Source: Paulownia fortunei
Taxonomy: Eukaryota; Streptophyta; Magnoliopsida; Lamiales; Paulowniaceae
Length of the DNA: 64,000 nt
Assembly: GCA_019321725.1 (NCBI GenBank)
Contig: CM033113.1
Location: forward strand, 3,906,001-3,970,000
Direction: 5' to 3'
Within the stretch, counting starts at the first letter, position 1. Every line of letters begins with the position of its first letter. A program made the translations under genes and the position numbers. Shown piece by piece: positions 53,241 to 64,000 of this stretch. Below the pieces are notes generated by a model that had not been told where the DNA came from, did no database searches, and saw only the letters and a program-made list of their open reading frames with translations.

Positions 53241-54830
53241 CATTATAAGAAATTTGTATTTTAGCGACGAAATTTTCCGTCGCTAAAAATGATATTTCAT
53301 CGCTGATATATATTAGCGATGGAAAAATTCCGTCGCAAAAGTCATCGTAGTAAGAGTGTCAGATAAAATATTAGCAACGAAAATGTAAATATAAGTCACA
53401 ATTTTAGTGATAGAAAATTTCGTGGCTAAAATTGAAAATTTCGTCACTAAAAAATAACTTAACGACGCAAACTATAAGCAATTTCGTTGCTAAAATATTT
53501 AAAAAATTTAAATATTAAATATATAATTTTAACTTTAGCAACAAAAAGGTCTTGTCGTCGCTAACGGAAGTAATTTAGTGACGACTGCTTGAACAATAGT
53601 CGTCGCTAAATGAGAAAATAATAATTTATGTTTTTAGAATTAGCGACGAAATGATTTATTGTTCGTCGCTAATTGAATAAAATTTTAAAAAAAATTAGCG
53701 ACAAATTGGTCACAGTGGAAGACAAGGGGTGGACTTCTGGTGATCCCAAGAGATGACCCCTGGACTGTGTCGATATGTTTATGGCCATGTAATTATTGAT
53801 ATTGTTGAGAGCTCTATTCGGTATATAGTAGGTGGGTCAAAGGCCCATACATGGAAAATAATTTTGAATGAACTATTTTTATGTATGAGTTTGCATTCTT
53901 ATCATAACCTCATAAAAATGTACTGCATATGTGTTAGATTATCCCTTCATCATACATGATTTTCATTTACTGGGCATTAGTTCACGTAGTTCATGCATTG
54001 TAAGTAAGTTTGGTGATACTTGAAGCTATGGACTTACTGGACAAGCGGCTGGAGTTCCTACAGGTTCTGAGGATCAGTATACATGGATGACGACATGTTG
54101 GGTTGGTTGTTAGCTTATTTGATTTTGGAGGCTATTGTATTAAGTTTTGGGTCTTGTATTGTGTGTTACTTTTAAAACTAGTCTGTACATGGATATGTAA
54201 ATATTGTGGTTGTTATGAATCTTCTGCAGGTATATATATTAGTTTGTGAGTGGGAAAATAGATTATTATTTAAATATGTTATAGGGATATTTTTTTTTTC
54301 ATGCATGCACACAAGTTCTATCATGTTAAATTATATTATATATATAATTGTGTAGTAATGAAAGTGTTACAGTAGTCAAGTTCAATTAATTTTTTAAGTG
54401 TATTAGACTTTTGTGTAATGTATATATGATGATATTTTACTTTTAAAGTTGGCTTTTATGATAATTTGTTTAATAATTCTTTTGTATGATTTGTGTATAT
54501 AATAGTTTGTTTAATATACGATAAGTTTTTTAATGAAATATCATTTAGTTAATGATATTTAATTTGTTGGAATGATAAATGTGTTGTGAATGGTTGTTGG
54601 ATATGTTGTGGGGAGTTGTTGAATATTTGTGAATGGTTGCGACAAATAGGTTGTAGATTTGTTATTTAAAATAGGGTATAATGTGGATTTGTTATTTAAA
54701 ACAAGATAAAATGATCGAAGTAAATAAATAAAATTTAAAAAATGAATATTAGAGATAAATTTCCACAATTCGTCACTAAGATTTTTTTTTTAAATATTTT
54801 ATTAAATTAGCGATGAACTCTGACTGTTTA
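53241..54830. mobile_element. CACTA (En/Spm)-like terminus with subterminal repeats
   Basis: At 53241 the sequence CATTATAAGAAAT resembles the CACTA terminal sequence CACTACAAGAAAT with two changes. It is followed by at least a dozen copies, in both orientations, of a TTAGCGACGAA-type motif up to 53710, and further decayed copies at about 54762-54815 (TTCGTCACTAAG, ATTAGCGATGAA). Arrays of such motifs next to the terminus are the binding sites of CACTA transposases. The opposite end was not found, so the full extent is unknown. Confidence 0.6.
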
Positions 54831-55540
54831 CCATGAAATCCGGTTATTTATATTTCCATGAGAAAAATCGGGTTAAATAGGTTGCATTTGACTGAAAAAT
54901 TCTAATATAACACATCTTGATATTTTGGTCATAAGTCACTCCACAGATGTCATATTGAGCTGATTCATGAATCTATAGATAGATAAGACATAGGGCTACA
55001 ATTCATATGAGATACCAAAAGCCAATTTGATCTTGAACATGATAAAAAATCGATTGAAAGAGGTAATTGACGCTGTAGAGTCTGATTTTAGGTAGCAAGT
55101 GCAGCGCATAGCGGACAAGTAAGGGCAAAATCATCATTTTGCCCTCTTTAGGGCATCTCCATCTGATTTTTAAGATCTCAAGAGCCTCCATTTCAGATTT
55201 TTTAGAAAGAGGAGAGTGAGAGAAGAGAAAAGAAAAGAAGAAGACAAAGAGAATCGGAGATTTATTCCAAAATTAAGGAAGAATACATCATAAGGGAAGA
55301 AACTCATCATTTTCCAAGTTTTATTTTTATTTTTCCTATTTCTCTCTTTAATCATGTTCATGAATATAATTAAGTTGTTATTTATTTTTACCATTATGAA
55401 CTAATTTCTTTTTCTAGAGTTGTGATGTAATATAATTATAATATTTTGAATATTTGTATCAATTCAATTCGAACGTACTACCGATCGAATCTTGTTGCGA
55501 CCTCACCCTAGCAATCCATCACAACAGATTTTACCTTATA
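54831..55540. other. Spacer within the transposon-rich region
   Basis: No coding sequence is recognised. An A/G-rich stretch lies at 55200-55300. Confidence 0.4.
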
Positions 55541-56004
55541 CAACTGAGGCAAATAGAGAGGGTGAAGAAAATTATGATGCTAATTTATTAAGTGAGGAAG
55601 AGATTGAAACCATTTTGTGGATTGAAAAATTGATGAAGAATGAATAAGATGTATCAATATAAATACCTCTAGCGGAGAAAATAGAAGAATATTGAGATGT
55701 TAATTTGCTACGTGATGAAGAAATGGAAACTGTCTTGTGAATAAAAAAATTGATGAAGGATGAATAAGAGTTATCAACACAAATACATCTAGTGGAGAAT
55801 AGAGAAGATCAAGAAAATGTTCAACCAAACCCTTCTCAAGAGCCATTACGGGGAGTTTCTTTTCCTCATCTTCTACAAAATAGCAGGTTTATGTTAAATA
55901 TTGTGGCTAACCGAAATATTTTATTTCTGAAAATAATATCATATGTGCAAAAACATCAATTGCGAGCACGTGTTATGCACGAACATGTAAATGATGATGA
56001 ATGA
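55541..56004 (+). pseudogene. Dead open frame built on a 120-bp repeat
   Basis: Three units start near 55567, 55687 and 55807, an exact spacing of 120 bp (40 codons). Units 1 and 2 encode related acidic peptides (NLLSEEEIETILWIEKLMKN and NLLRDEEMETVL then KKLMKDE) but contain in-frame stops. Unit 3 diverges and leads into an open stretch from 55792 to 56004 (EDQENVQPNPSQEPLRG). The acidic linker ending in EPLR faintly resembles the spacer before reverse transcriptase in Copia elements, but I cannot assign it. Confidence 0.5.
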
Positions 56005-57572
56005 CATGTTCAATGACACAATAGATCTTATGTCCCATCATCTAAGCAATATATGCACTATAAGGTATGTATAATACTCACAATACATAAGGATCACCTT
56101 TAATATAAATAATGCATGAAATACTATGTTCATATATTGTAGTTGCAAATGAATTTTCACTTACCTTTCACCTTTGAGTCCTACTAAAAGTTAATAAAAT
56201 TCTCCTCTCTAACCTTAGATATAAGGCAGCTTGTAAAAGTATAGCGTATTAATTTCATTCTTAACCAATATGTTTCTATATTAAATCTCATTAAGGATCT
56301 TAAATCTTAAATTTAATTAAGTAATAATCAAACCTTAAAATTTATACTTCACCCCAATTAGAACATTTTAAATACCTTAATTTATCGTTTCGAATTTATT
56401 CTAATATTATCTAGTTGATGTGTTATAATCCCCACAACCAATCCCTCAACTAAATTACCTCCTTCATCCGAATAATACAAGATAACAAAAATCAATTCTT
56501 TGTAATTAATTTCGAATTAAAGGTGTATATTAATTATTATCTCATAAATAGATAACTAGTTAATTCAAATAAAAAAAATTCTTTCAAATTAGAAATAAAT
56601 GACATAAATATATATTTTTATCCTTACAAAAATGATAATGGACTTACCCAAAATTTTCTCTAATTCCTACCGTTGAAATTTGTTGGAGCACCATCTTTTT
56701 TTTTTCTTTCTTCTCTCTTTTTCTTCTTATTTTTGTTTCTCTGATGTCCTGAGTGTGTGTGTGGTGTTAATCGTGTGTGTGTTAATAACTTAACTATTAC
56801 TTACCTACTAAGAAAACCTAATATAATATAATATAACATATGTATACTTATCCTTAATATAATATAATATATTATAACATATGTATAATATATTATAATT
56901 ATTACTACACTATACATGTGTATATATATATATATATATATATATTTCGTACATCTACCCCTAGGTATATATATATTATTATTATTATTATTATTTTCTT
57001 ATATATATAATTAATACATAATATTTTTATTTATTTATTCGCATAATTTTTCTTACACCGATAAACACAATGATGCCATCTTTTACTCATGTGTATCATT
57101 ATGGTGTCTGATAGTTGACACATAAATCCTGGTATCTTAGTACCAATTCAACAAATTAGGTGACAACTTCAGAAGTTTAATTATTAAAAATATCGTATAA
57201 CATATAGTGCATTATGAAATATCAATTAAAAATATAATGACACATGCGTAGCATAAAATGCATGAAATACATTGATCAGGTGAGTAGCGCAAGGCTCGGG
57301 TATTACAACTACTATCAAAATGAGAATCTTCAAGTACTTTTCCTGCCATAACTGCAAAATAACAAACCGAAGATGTAATTAGAAAGAAATCAATACTATA
57401 TATTAAACATAGTCGTATATATCAAAACAACAACAAAAACTAATATGAACAATATTAACATAACAATTAATTCATAAAAAAGGTATGAATAATTATACAA
57501 AATTGAAACACTTACACTAAACTAAGACTGAAGTGATGGAGGTCGGGGTGGAGCTGAGGACGATGGTTGTTG
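56005..57572. other. AT-rich region with microsatellites
   Basis: It includes GT repeats (56752-56782), TATAATATAA near-repeats (56821-56905), a TA run (56922-56944) and a TTA run (56974-56996). No gene is recognised. Confidence 0.45.
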
Positions 57573-58636
57573 TTAGGTCAGCGACTGTACTGCTTGCGAT
57601 GCACCAGGAGACACCCTATCAAGAGTCTGCAGATTCATGACTTGTTGTGACTCCGTGACATGCAGTCTGTATTTATAAACCAGTAATTCGGTTCTAGTGT
57701 CTGCTAGCTCTATTCTCGTGTCTACTAGCTCAGTTCTCATGTCTGCTAGCTTCTCATGTGTCATATAAAGTTGATCTCTAAGCGCTGCATTGGTCGGCCT
57801 GAATGATGTAGCATCAGAAGTAGTCGACTTGAGAGGTTTGAGTTCATTTCCAAGCCCACACACGTATCCCAGACATGTACCAAGAACCTGATCACACACT
57901 TTATCTGCAATCTATATGTCGTCTAAGGTGTGAGCGTCATCTCTGATATCTGTGTGAGCCTGTGACTCTTGATACTCATTTTGAAGTCGCACCATCTCAT
58001 CCTAAAATTAATAAATATGTCAACATATTTAGTTTTAAATAAAAAAAAAACAGTTGAATAAATTAATTACTTACATATGTGCTCTCAGCTCTATCTCCTA
58101 CCCAACCGTTTGTAGTGTTGTAGTGAGTTTTATTAAAAATGGTAATCCGATCTTTTCTACTAGTTCCATCGGTCTGAAATTAACATATGTCATATGTTAC
58201 TTATTGAATAAAGTTAAGTGACACTTAAGATTTTATATACTTTACACAATTGTAATTGTACTGCACAAAAGACTTTGAACCTCCGCGATGATTATAAGGC
58301 AAATTTGCTCGATTTGCGGAGTTCATCGCTGATCGTTTCTACAAAAAAAAGTTAAAGCAATAAATATCATAAGATTAAATTAATAAATATAAGATTTCAT
58401 TAAATTAATTAGTTAAAACTTATTATTAAATTTATCTTAAACTCGTCTAACTCGAATAATGTACATATATACTCTCAATCTGCCTGAATCTCACATAAAT
58501 CCTGAGGCACATGTTTTAGTTACTCCTCCCAAGGTAGGTCTATGAGACTTTTATAGTATTTGTGCATTTTCTGGCAGTTCTCCCTGTATCGAGCATTCAT
58601 CAGTCTGTCGATCTCTTTTTTAACTGACTCTAGTTC
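57573..58636 (-). pseudogene. Decayed En/Spm (CACTA) transposon protein, plant transposase Ptta type
   Basis: Four minus-strand segments join at GT-AG-like borders: 58636-58441, 58338-58246, 58173-58075 and 58001-57573. They show the usual order of this family: QKMHKYYKSLIDLPWEE, then NRANLPYNHRGGSKSF, then RITIFNKTHYNT..GWVGDRAESTY, then CDQVLGTCLGYVCGLG followed by a coiled-coil-like C-terminus with repeated TRTELxDTR heptads. In-frame stops occur in the first segment and at 57914-57912. The protein is a CACTA-associated ORF (Pfam Transposase_24-like, by recognition). Its orientation makes the CACTA-like terminus at 53241 a possible 3' end of the same element. Confidence 0.7.
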
Positions 58637-60437
58637 TGTACCAAAATTTACAATAAATATAGCTTACAAAAAAATGTGTTAATATTTAATATATCAAAAA
58701 GAAAGTATATCAACCAATAAGATAGTTAATTATTTTAAACAACAATCAATCAAATGCAGGCATCTATTTCAATCATAAATTACATCTATTGCAGATGTAA
58801 TATGGATAAAAATAATGACAAGAATAATGTCACATTAACAATATGGAATAATAGATTATATCTATTACAGATCTTAAGTTAGTTGCTATTTAATTCATTA
58901 AAAATTATTAGGACATAAATCTCATCTAATCACATTAATGATAGCTTTTTTATATCTCAATTTTTTGTATTCTACAACAAAACCATATTATATATTTATA
59001 TGTTTCCAACTATGAATTTCTCTTATTTAAATATTTAAATAAGGTTACATTTACCTATTATATTGAAAAATATACCCAAAAAGATCTCTTTTTAGCTCTT
59101 AAAGCTTGACCTATTTTATAAGTTTAACGGTTTATATCTAAATAAAAATTTAATATCTTATAAACTTCAAAATCTACTCTTAAAATCTTAAAATTGATAA
59201 GGTCCTCTTAATAACCATCCTATCCTATAAAATCAAAACTAAATCAAAAGTTGCATGATCATAACCTAGCAAGAAAGCACCACTAACTACTAAACAGAAA
59301 TTGAAGCTCTTTAACAAAAACTCTAGTCTAGTCTTAAGTAATCATACTATTAACTGATTTAATAACAAATGATATAGGGTTGTTTCCAAGACTTGCCTTA
59401 CAAAACAATATGTACTGTATCGCAGAAAATCATTTTTCAATGATCAATTTACTAATAAATAAACAAACAGATAAATATATCAAAAAATAATAGTTTAGAG
59501 AATTCCAACCTCATATCAACAAAGCCACCTCCCCCTAAAAAAAAAAAGAAAAAGCAAACACATGAAGTCGGCCATATTCTGGGAACATTGATTTCAAATA
59601 GAATTTGCATTGGCACAATTTCTAAGGTTATCTTCAACCACATAAATTTCTTACTTGAACTATAAATTACATAACACACATAAAACAATTACATAAAAAT
59701 AAAAAAAGTACAAAAAAAAATACCTGGACTGGTGAAGGGGTTCGAAAAAGGGCACTGAGAATTGAGATCGTAAAGGAAGGTTTTGAAATCAACTTGACAA
59801 ACGGATGACGATGAAGCCAAGTAATAAGACATCTCAGATTCCAGATTGATGGTTGAGTGTGAGTAGCAACCGGATAATGGCTGGAGGGGTGGTGGTGCCG
59901 AGGACTGGGCCGGGTGGGTGGGGAGATGGCTGCTGGTGGTGTTGTCGATGACTTCAAGCAGCAACGGGCAGCAGCGACTTCAAGCAGCAATGGGAGAAGG
60001 AGGACGCCGTTTCTGAGCTGAGGTGGAGGTAGAGCTGAGGTGGTGCCAGAGACTAGAATTGTTGGACTGTTAATGAATTAACAATTGAATTGTTGGACTA
60101 CGTTGAAAATTAGCTAATTGGCACAAAACTATGGAGATGGAACTAAAATGACCGTGGTTGATACGAAAATTGATAGAAATTGGTTTAAAAAAATTGGGTT
60201 GTAAATAAGTTTATTATATTTGATTTTTTAAAATTAATTTTGAGAAATTAATGAATAAAATAAGTTACTTAAATAAATAATTAAAAAATAAAATATTGGA
60301 AATGTGAAAAATCATAAATCTTACATTGGAAGAGTGGAACAACTTTGTCTTACATATATAGAATTTCACTTTAATAAAGAGTAATAAAGTGGAGCTCTCC
60401 TATGATACACTCTAGTGATTTAGTTAGTTCAAGGAGT
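58637..60437. other. Decayed transposon flank
   Basis: AT-rich DNA follows the CACTA pseudogene, then a GC-richer patch at 59750-60060. That patch has low-complexity open frames on the minus strand (proline/serine-rich) that could be the former 5' part of the CACTA transcript. I see no intact gene and no convincing CACTA terminus. Confidence 0.35.
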
Positions 60438-61360
60438 TATGAGAATAGTGTGTAATATTATCTGAGTCCGCACCCGCACGTCGCAAGACGCTTTAGAGGC
60501 GCACTTTGTACTTTTATGACTTAGTGACGCGGATAGTGTGAGCTAATATGGCAGATGCATCCACTTGAATGGGCGTTACTGGACACACAGCTGCTAACAA
60601 GGCGCGTCCTGTGAGTGGATCGAATCGCTGACATGTTCGGGGTGTGGACCTTCACGGAGGATTGTGATCGGATGGTTGAAATTGATGGTTGGGAAGAGCT
60701 CACTGTAAGGGGTGAGCTAATATGACAGATGCATCCAGCTGAATGGGCGTTACTGGACACACAGCTGCTAACAAGGTGCATCCTGTGAGTGGATTGAATC
60801 GCTGACATGTTCGGGGTGTGGACCTTCACAGAGAATTGTGATCAGATTGTTGAAATTGATGGTTGGGAAGAGCTCACTGTAAGGGGTGTGGACCTTTGGA
60901 GAGAGTTGCAATCGGACGATTGAGATTGATTATTGGCAAAGGGGTTCACTGTAAGGGTGTAGATCTTCATAGAGGGAAGCAATTGTACGCCTCAAATTGA
61001 TTCAAATCGAAAATCACACTCACTCATGAATTAACACCACAACTCTTCGAAAACTATAAATAGACCCCCAAATTTCATCATTTTTCATTCATTCATTCAA
61101 TTTATTCTTATCTTTCTTTCAAATTCATAAGAAAGTTCCAAAATACATTTATAGTTCGAAAGTTCTTGTGATTTGTAGTGCTACTATCATAAGAAGTTAG
61201 TCATTATATCTTGAGAGACGATTGTCATATCCCGTAAACATAAAGTGTGAGACAATTTCATCTTAAAGAAAAGGAGTTAAACTCTTTCCTCGATGAAATT
61301 CTGTTAGAAATAATTTAATCATTTCGATATTACATCTACCAAATTCACAACAAAAATGTG
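60438..61360 (+). mobile_element. Possible LTR remnant with tandem-repeat promoter region
   Basis: A repeat-rich upstream part (60538-60965) precedes a clear TATA box (CTATAAATAGA at 61054-61064) and a 300-bp leader-like stretch. At about 61353-61366 the sequence ATGTGGTATCATTTT resembles a decayed methionine-tRNA primer-binding site (TGGTATCAGAGC) of a retroelement. U3-R-U5-PBS order fits an old LTR. The upstream boundary and a second LTR were not found. Confidence 0.35.
60538..60965. repeat. Tandem repeats with a 174-bp period
   Basis: Two near-identical units start at 60538 and 60712 (GTGAGCTAATATG(G/A)CAGATG). A shorter third and fourth partial copy repeat only the last 70-85 bp (GGTGTGGACCTT... 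CACTGTAAGG). A few mismatches separate units, so they are relatively young. Confidence 0.85.
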
Positions 61361-62842
61361 GTATCATTTTACTTTGAGGATGCATAGACCTATCAAGATT
61401 CGGACTTCACCATGTCCTAAGATTGGGTAATATGATTAAACTAATTACTGAAAATTATAAAGAAACACTTAAGCAGTGAGAAAAAATGATCTAATTTAAA
61501 AATATAAAATACGTGAATAAAATACCCATTTAGTTTTGATTTAAGTCCGAATATTTTTTGTCAATCAATTAAGTTAATTGATTGGGTATTTGGGTTGACC
61601 CCAAATGTGAATTGACCCGATGATTTTGAATATTAATTATTGAAAAGTGCTCAAAGTATCTGAATTATGTGGCCCACGGAGGCTAGATGGGCTCTAACTC
61701 TTTTCATTTTATGTTTTTCGTAATTCTTGTGGTCTCCAACTAAGTTGCAATTGTAGCCCAGTTGATGATTGGATCGTAGTCACATTGGAGAAAGAAGAAA
61801 GTGGAATAGAGCAAGAAATTAGAAATTGCTCATTAGGATTTTTGAAATGCAATGGGAAACTTACATAATTTCAATCATTAATGGGTACAAATTTCCTCTA
61901 AATCAGGGACGGAGCCATGTGTTGGCAGGGGCAGCCGGATGTATTGTATTTTAAAACTATTTTACCCGTATAATTGATGAAATTACCTTTAGTATTGTTG
62001 AAAATCTTTTTGTCATTGTTCTTATCAAAAAATTCAATTTCGCTCTCCAAATCTAAATTAATTTTCTCACTCAGTCTTTGCTCTAAATTATTTTACAAAA
62101 TTTTCACATGATAAGAAGACAAAATATATTTATCATATAAATACATTAACACCACGATATCATCATAAAAGAAAACTAGAAAATTGATTATTAATTCAAA
62201 ATTATCCTTGTACATCATTTTCATTTTTCTAAGATAGAATGGTTTAGCTCAAAACAAAGATAGCATGTCAAAGTTTTCAACCATGTCAAATATATACATT
62301 TATTTATGTAAGTCAAAATATTTTTCCAAGTTTGCATTCATCTTTCTATTTTGCTATTCATCATGCATATTATGTCTATCGTTTAATCCTTTTTTTTTTA
62401 ATTTTTCGGACGAGTTAAATTAAGACTAACAAGGTTTTGTGATCCTGTCAGCCATACAGTTTTGTCTTTTTGCATGGAAAACTATATCTTGCCTGGACTA
62501 AGAATTGGTCACATTTCCAAAAGAACATATGTAGTAATATAAGGAAGAGGTCAAAATTTCCAAAATAAAGATAATGTATTTGATTAATTATTTTTCAATA
62601 AAATCTTTACAACTTGACGACTTTACTGTAATTCCAGGACCATTACAAAGGCCAGTGCTCTTCAACTTTGAGATATTGAAAAAGAATAATGAATGTGTTA
62701 GCCAGTATGCTGCCAGTCCTCTGAATCAACTTCATTAAAAACAAGGACTAGCTTAGGAAAACAAATAAAAGAATGTATGATGATGATTGTCGATTAAGGT
62801 TTATTGGACCGCGCCGTCATTTTCTTGAAAAGATGATTAGAA
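61361..62842. other. Spacer with transposon traces
   Basis: At 61905 the string CAGGGACGGAGCCATG resembles the CAGGGGCGGAGCCA end found in plant hAT-type elements, but no partner end is seen. The last part is the 3' side of the TIR gene. No coding sequence is supported. Confidence 0.35.
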
Positions 62843-63564
62843 TTAATGAGGGTATTTATGCCCCTTAATTAGGTTCTCTTCTTCCACTTCAATCAAGTTC
62901 TTGATCACCACATCCGTAGCACTAGCAAGAAATTCCGGCCAATCCCTGGATCAACGAAAAATAATACTTAAACTGTTAGAAATGAAACGAACCAGATGAG
63001 AGACATTTAATATTTAAAATATGTAACGGGTTGCTTAATAAAATGTTGTACTTACCCTCTCAACGTGTCAAATGTTAATCCAACGGTGTATTTTGCCTCT
63101 TCCAAGGCCGACCGAAACTTGTCGAGGTCCTTTTGTGGGCAAGAACCATTGTCCTTGACCCGGAGCTCCGAAGGTTTTACGTCGCAAAAGATCGGCACAA
63201 CTTTCTTCCTACACTCCATCATGAGGCTCAACTCGTGCAAACAAAAATACGAGTCGCAATACATGGGGGAAAAAACAGCGACCCCGACCTTACATTCGCG
63301 GATCGCCACGTCGATCTTGTCGAACAGCTTGTCCCCCGGCTTCATGTTCTTGCTGTCCAAGAAAGGGCGGAGGCGGAGGGCGCGGAGGTGGTGGTACAAC
63401 AGCCCCGCCACGTTTCTTTTCGTGTCGATCCCGCGGTGGTTGATGAACACATCGCAGGGCGGCCGAAGAAGCGGTTGGGATTTTTGTAGACATTCGGCGG
63501 CGGCTTTGGAACGGAGGATTTGGCGGGCAATGTTGTTAACCACGGCGGAGGATGAACGTTGCAT
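62843..63564 (-). CDS. TIR-only protein (TIR-X)
   Basis: Two exons on the minus strand, 63564-63056 and 62945-62843, join in frame to 203 residues. The TIR domain spans about residues 36-165: CDVFINHRGIDTKRNVAGLL (start of the fold), FLDSKNMKPGDKL, then VAVFSPMYCDSYFCLHEL and VVPIFCDVKPSELRV. In FCLHEL the conserved Glu111 matches the catalytic Glu of plant TIR NADases. There is no NB-ARC or LRR. The short second exon (DWPEFLASATDVVIKNLIEV) matches the tail typical of small TIR proteins. These act in immune signalling, producing nucleotide second messengers read by EDS1 complexes; that role is inferred. The ATG at 63564 is the first in frame before the conserved N-terminus. A 170-codon frame on the opposite strand is a shadow. 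No breaks are seen. Confidence 0.9.
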
Positions 63565-64000
63565 GGTCACCAAATGAGAAGTTTAATAAAGTTGTCTTTT
63601 TTGAGTAAATTTTGTTTTTTAGCTGTTTTTCTTTAGGTGGGATTTAAATTGTAGGGCCTTAATTAACACATAGTGGGAATTTATAGGGTGAAAATGGGTT
63701 TGAAGTCTTAGGAGTTTGGGGTTTGATTTTGAATGGAAAAAATGGACATGTCTACTAATCAGAATGTTGGACTGTTTGAAAAATACTGGGTTTCTTGTTT
63801 TGACAATGGTGATGAGAGGAAATAGAGTAAAAGGGTTTGAATGAATTGACTCTCCAAGGGTCTAGGCGTTAGCGTTACCAACGAGTGTTTAATCCTTCAA
63901 AGACGCTTATTGTACATTTTATTTACTACCTTTCCTTATTTTATTTTATTTTTTTTTCCAATAGAGTAAAAGAAAATTCTGCCCGAGTATTCTCCTACTT
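63565..64000. promoter_or_regulatory. Upstream region of the TIR-only gene
   Basis: This 436-bp stretch to the window edge holds the leader and probable promoter of the minus-strand TIR gene. No confident TATA box or other motif is called. Confidence 0.4.

Noticed and set aside
57290..57310. Possible LTR start (minus strand TGTAATACCCGAGCC)
   Set aside because: No partner end, primer-binding site or target duplication was found.
59667..59990. Proline/serine-rich minus-strand open frame
   Set aside because: Low-complexity sequence with several overlapping frames; at best the former leader of the CACTA transcript.
61165..61182. Possible right CACTA end (GATTTGTAGTG)
   Set aside because: It lacks the CTT of the expected ATTTCTTGTAGTG and has no subterminal array on its left; it sits within the LTR-like leader.
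63065..63577. Long open frame (170 codons) on the plus strand opposite the TIR gene
   Set aside because: The minus-strand frame has a clear TIR domain and proper splice sites. The plus-strand frame is a GC-rich shadow with no known domain.

Overview
The window is nuclear DNA of a flowering plant. The genes have many GT-AG introns, the intergenic DNA is very AT-rich, and every recognisable protein is a plant family member. The terpene synthase, NAC and TIR-only genes point to a eudicot, probably an asterid, but the sequence alone does not fix the species.

Layout. (1) 0.7-5.1 kb, minus: a GID8-like subunit of the CTLH E3 ligase. (2) 5.2-11.1 kb: AT-rich intergenic DNA with a 310-bp MITE, a 0.6-kb tandem duplication and a foldback-type inverted repeat. 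(3) 11.1-21.9 kb, plus: a large SNF2-RING-helicase gene of the CHR27/CHR28 type. (4) 23.2 kb, plus: tRNA-Gln(CTG). (5) 24.4-25.3 kb, minus: an intronless alpha/beta hydrolase of the monoacylglycerol lipase / caffeoylshikimate esterase type. (6) 30.3-34.0 kb, plus: a ten-exon serine carboxypeptidase-like gene. (7) 34.5-40.3 kb, minus: a twelve-exon class I terpene synthase resembling geranyllinalool synthase (TPS-f), with a one-base loss in exon 1. (8) 40.4-50.1 kb: gene-free DNA with diverged duplications and microsatellites. (9) 50.1-51.4 kb, minus: a NAM/NAC018-like transcription factor, also with a one-base loss. (10) 53.2-61.4 kb: a transposon graveyard holding CACTA-like subterminal repeats, a decayed En/Spm ORF, a dead 120-bp repeat ORF and an LTR-like region with 174-bp tandem repeats. 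(11) 62.8-63.6 kb, minus: a TIR-only gene.

The genes do not form an operon or an obvious pathway. The only suggestive neighbourhood is the convergent carboxypeptidase and terpene synthase pair (3' ends about 470 bp apart) with the esterase-like gene nearby, but the families do not clearly belong to one route. The point that most affects interpretation is the set of reading-frame breaks. Two lie in five-base G/C runs, where a sixth base restores the conserved protein exactly, so sequence error must be weighed against real gene loss. I found no convincing new multi-gene system.
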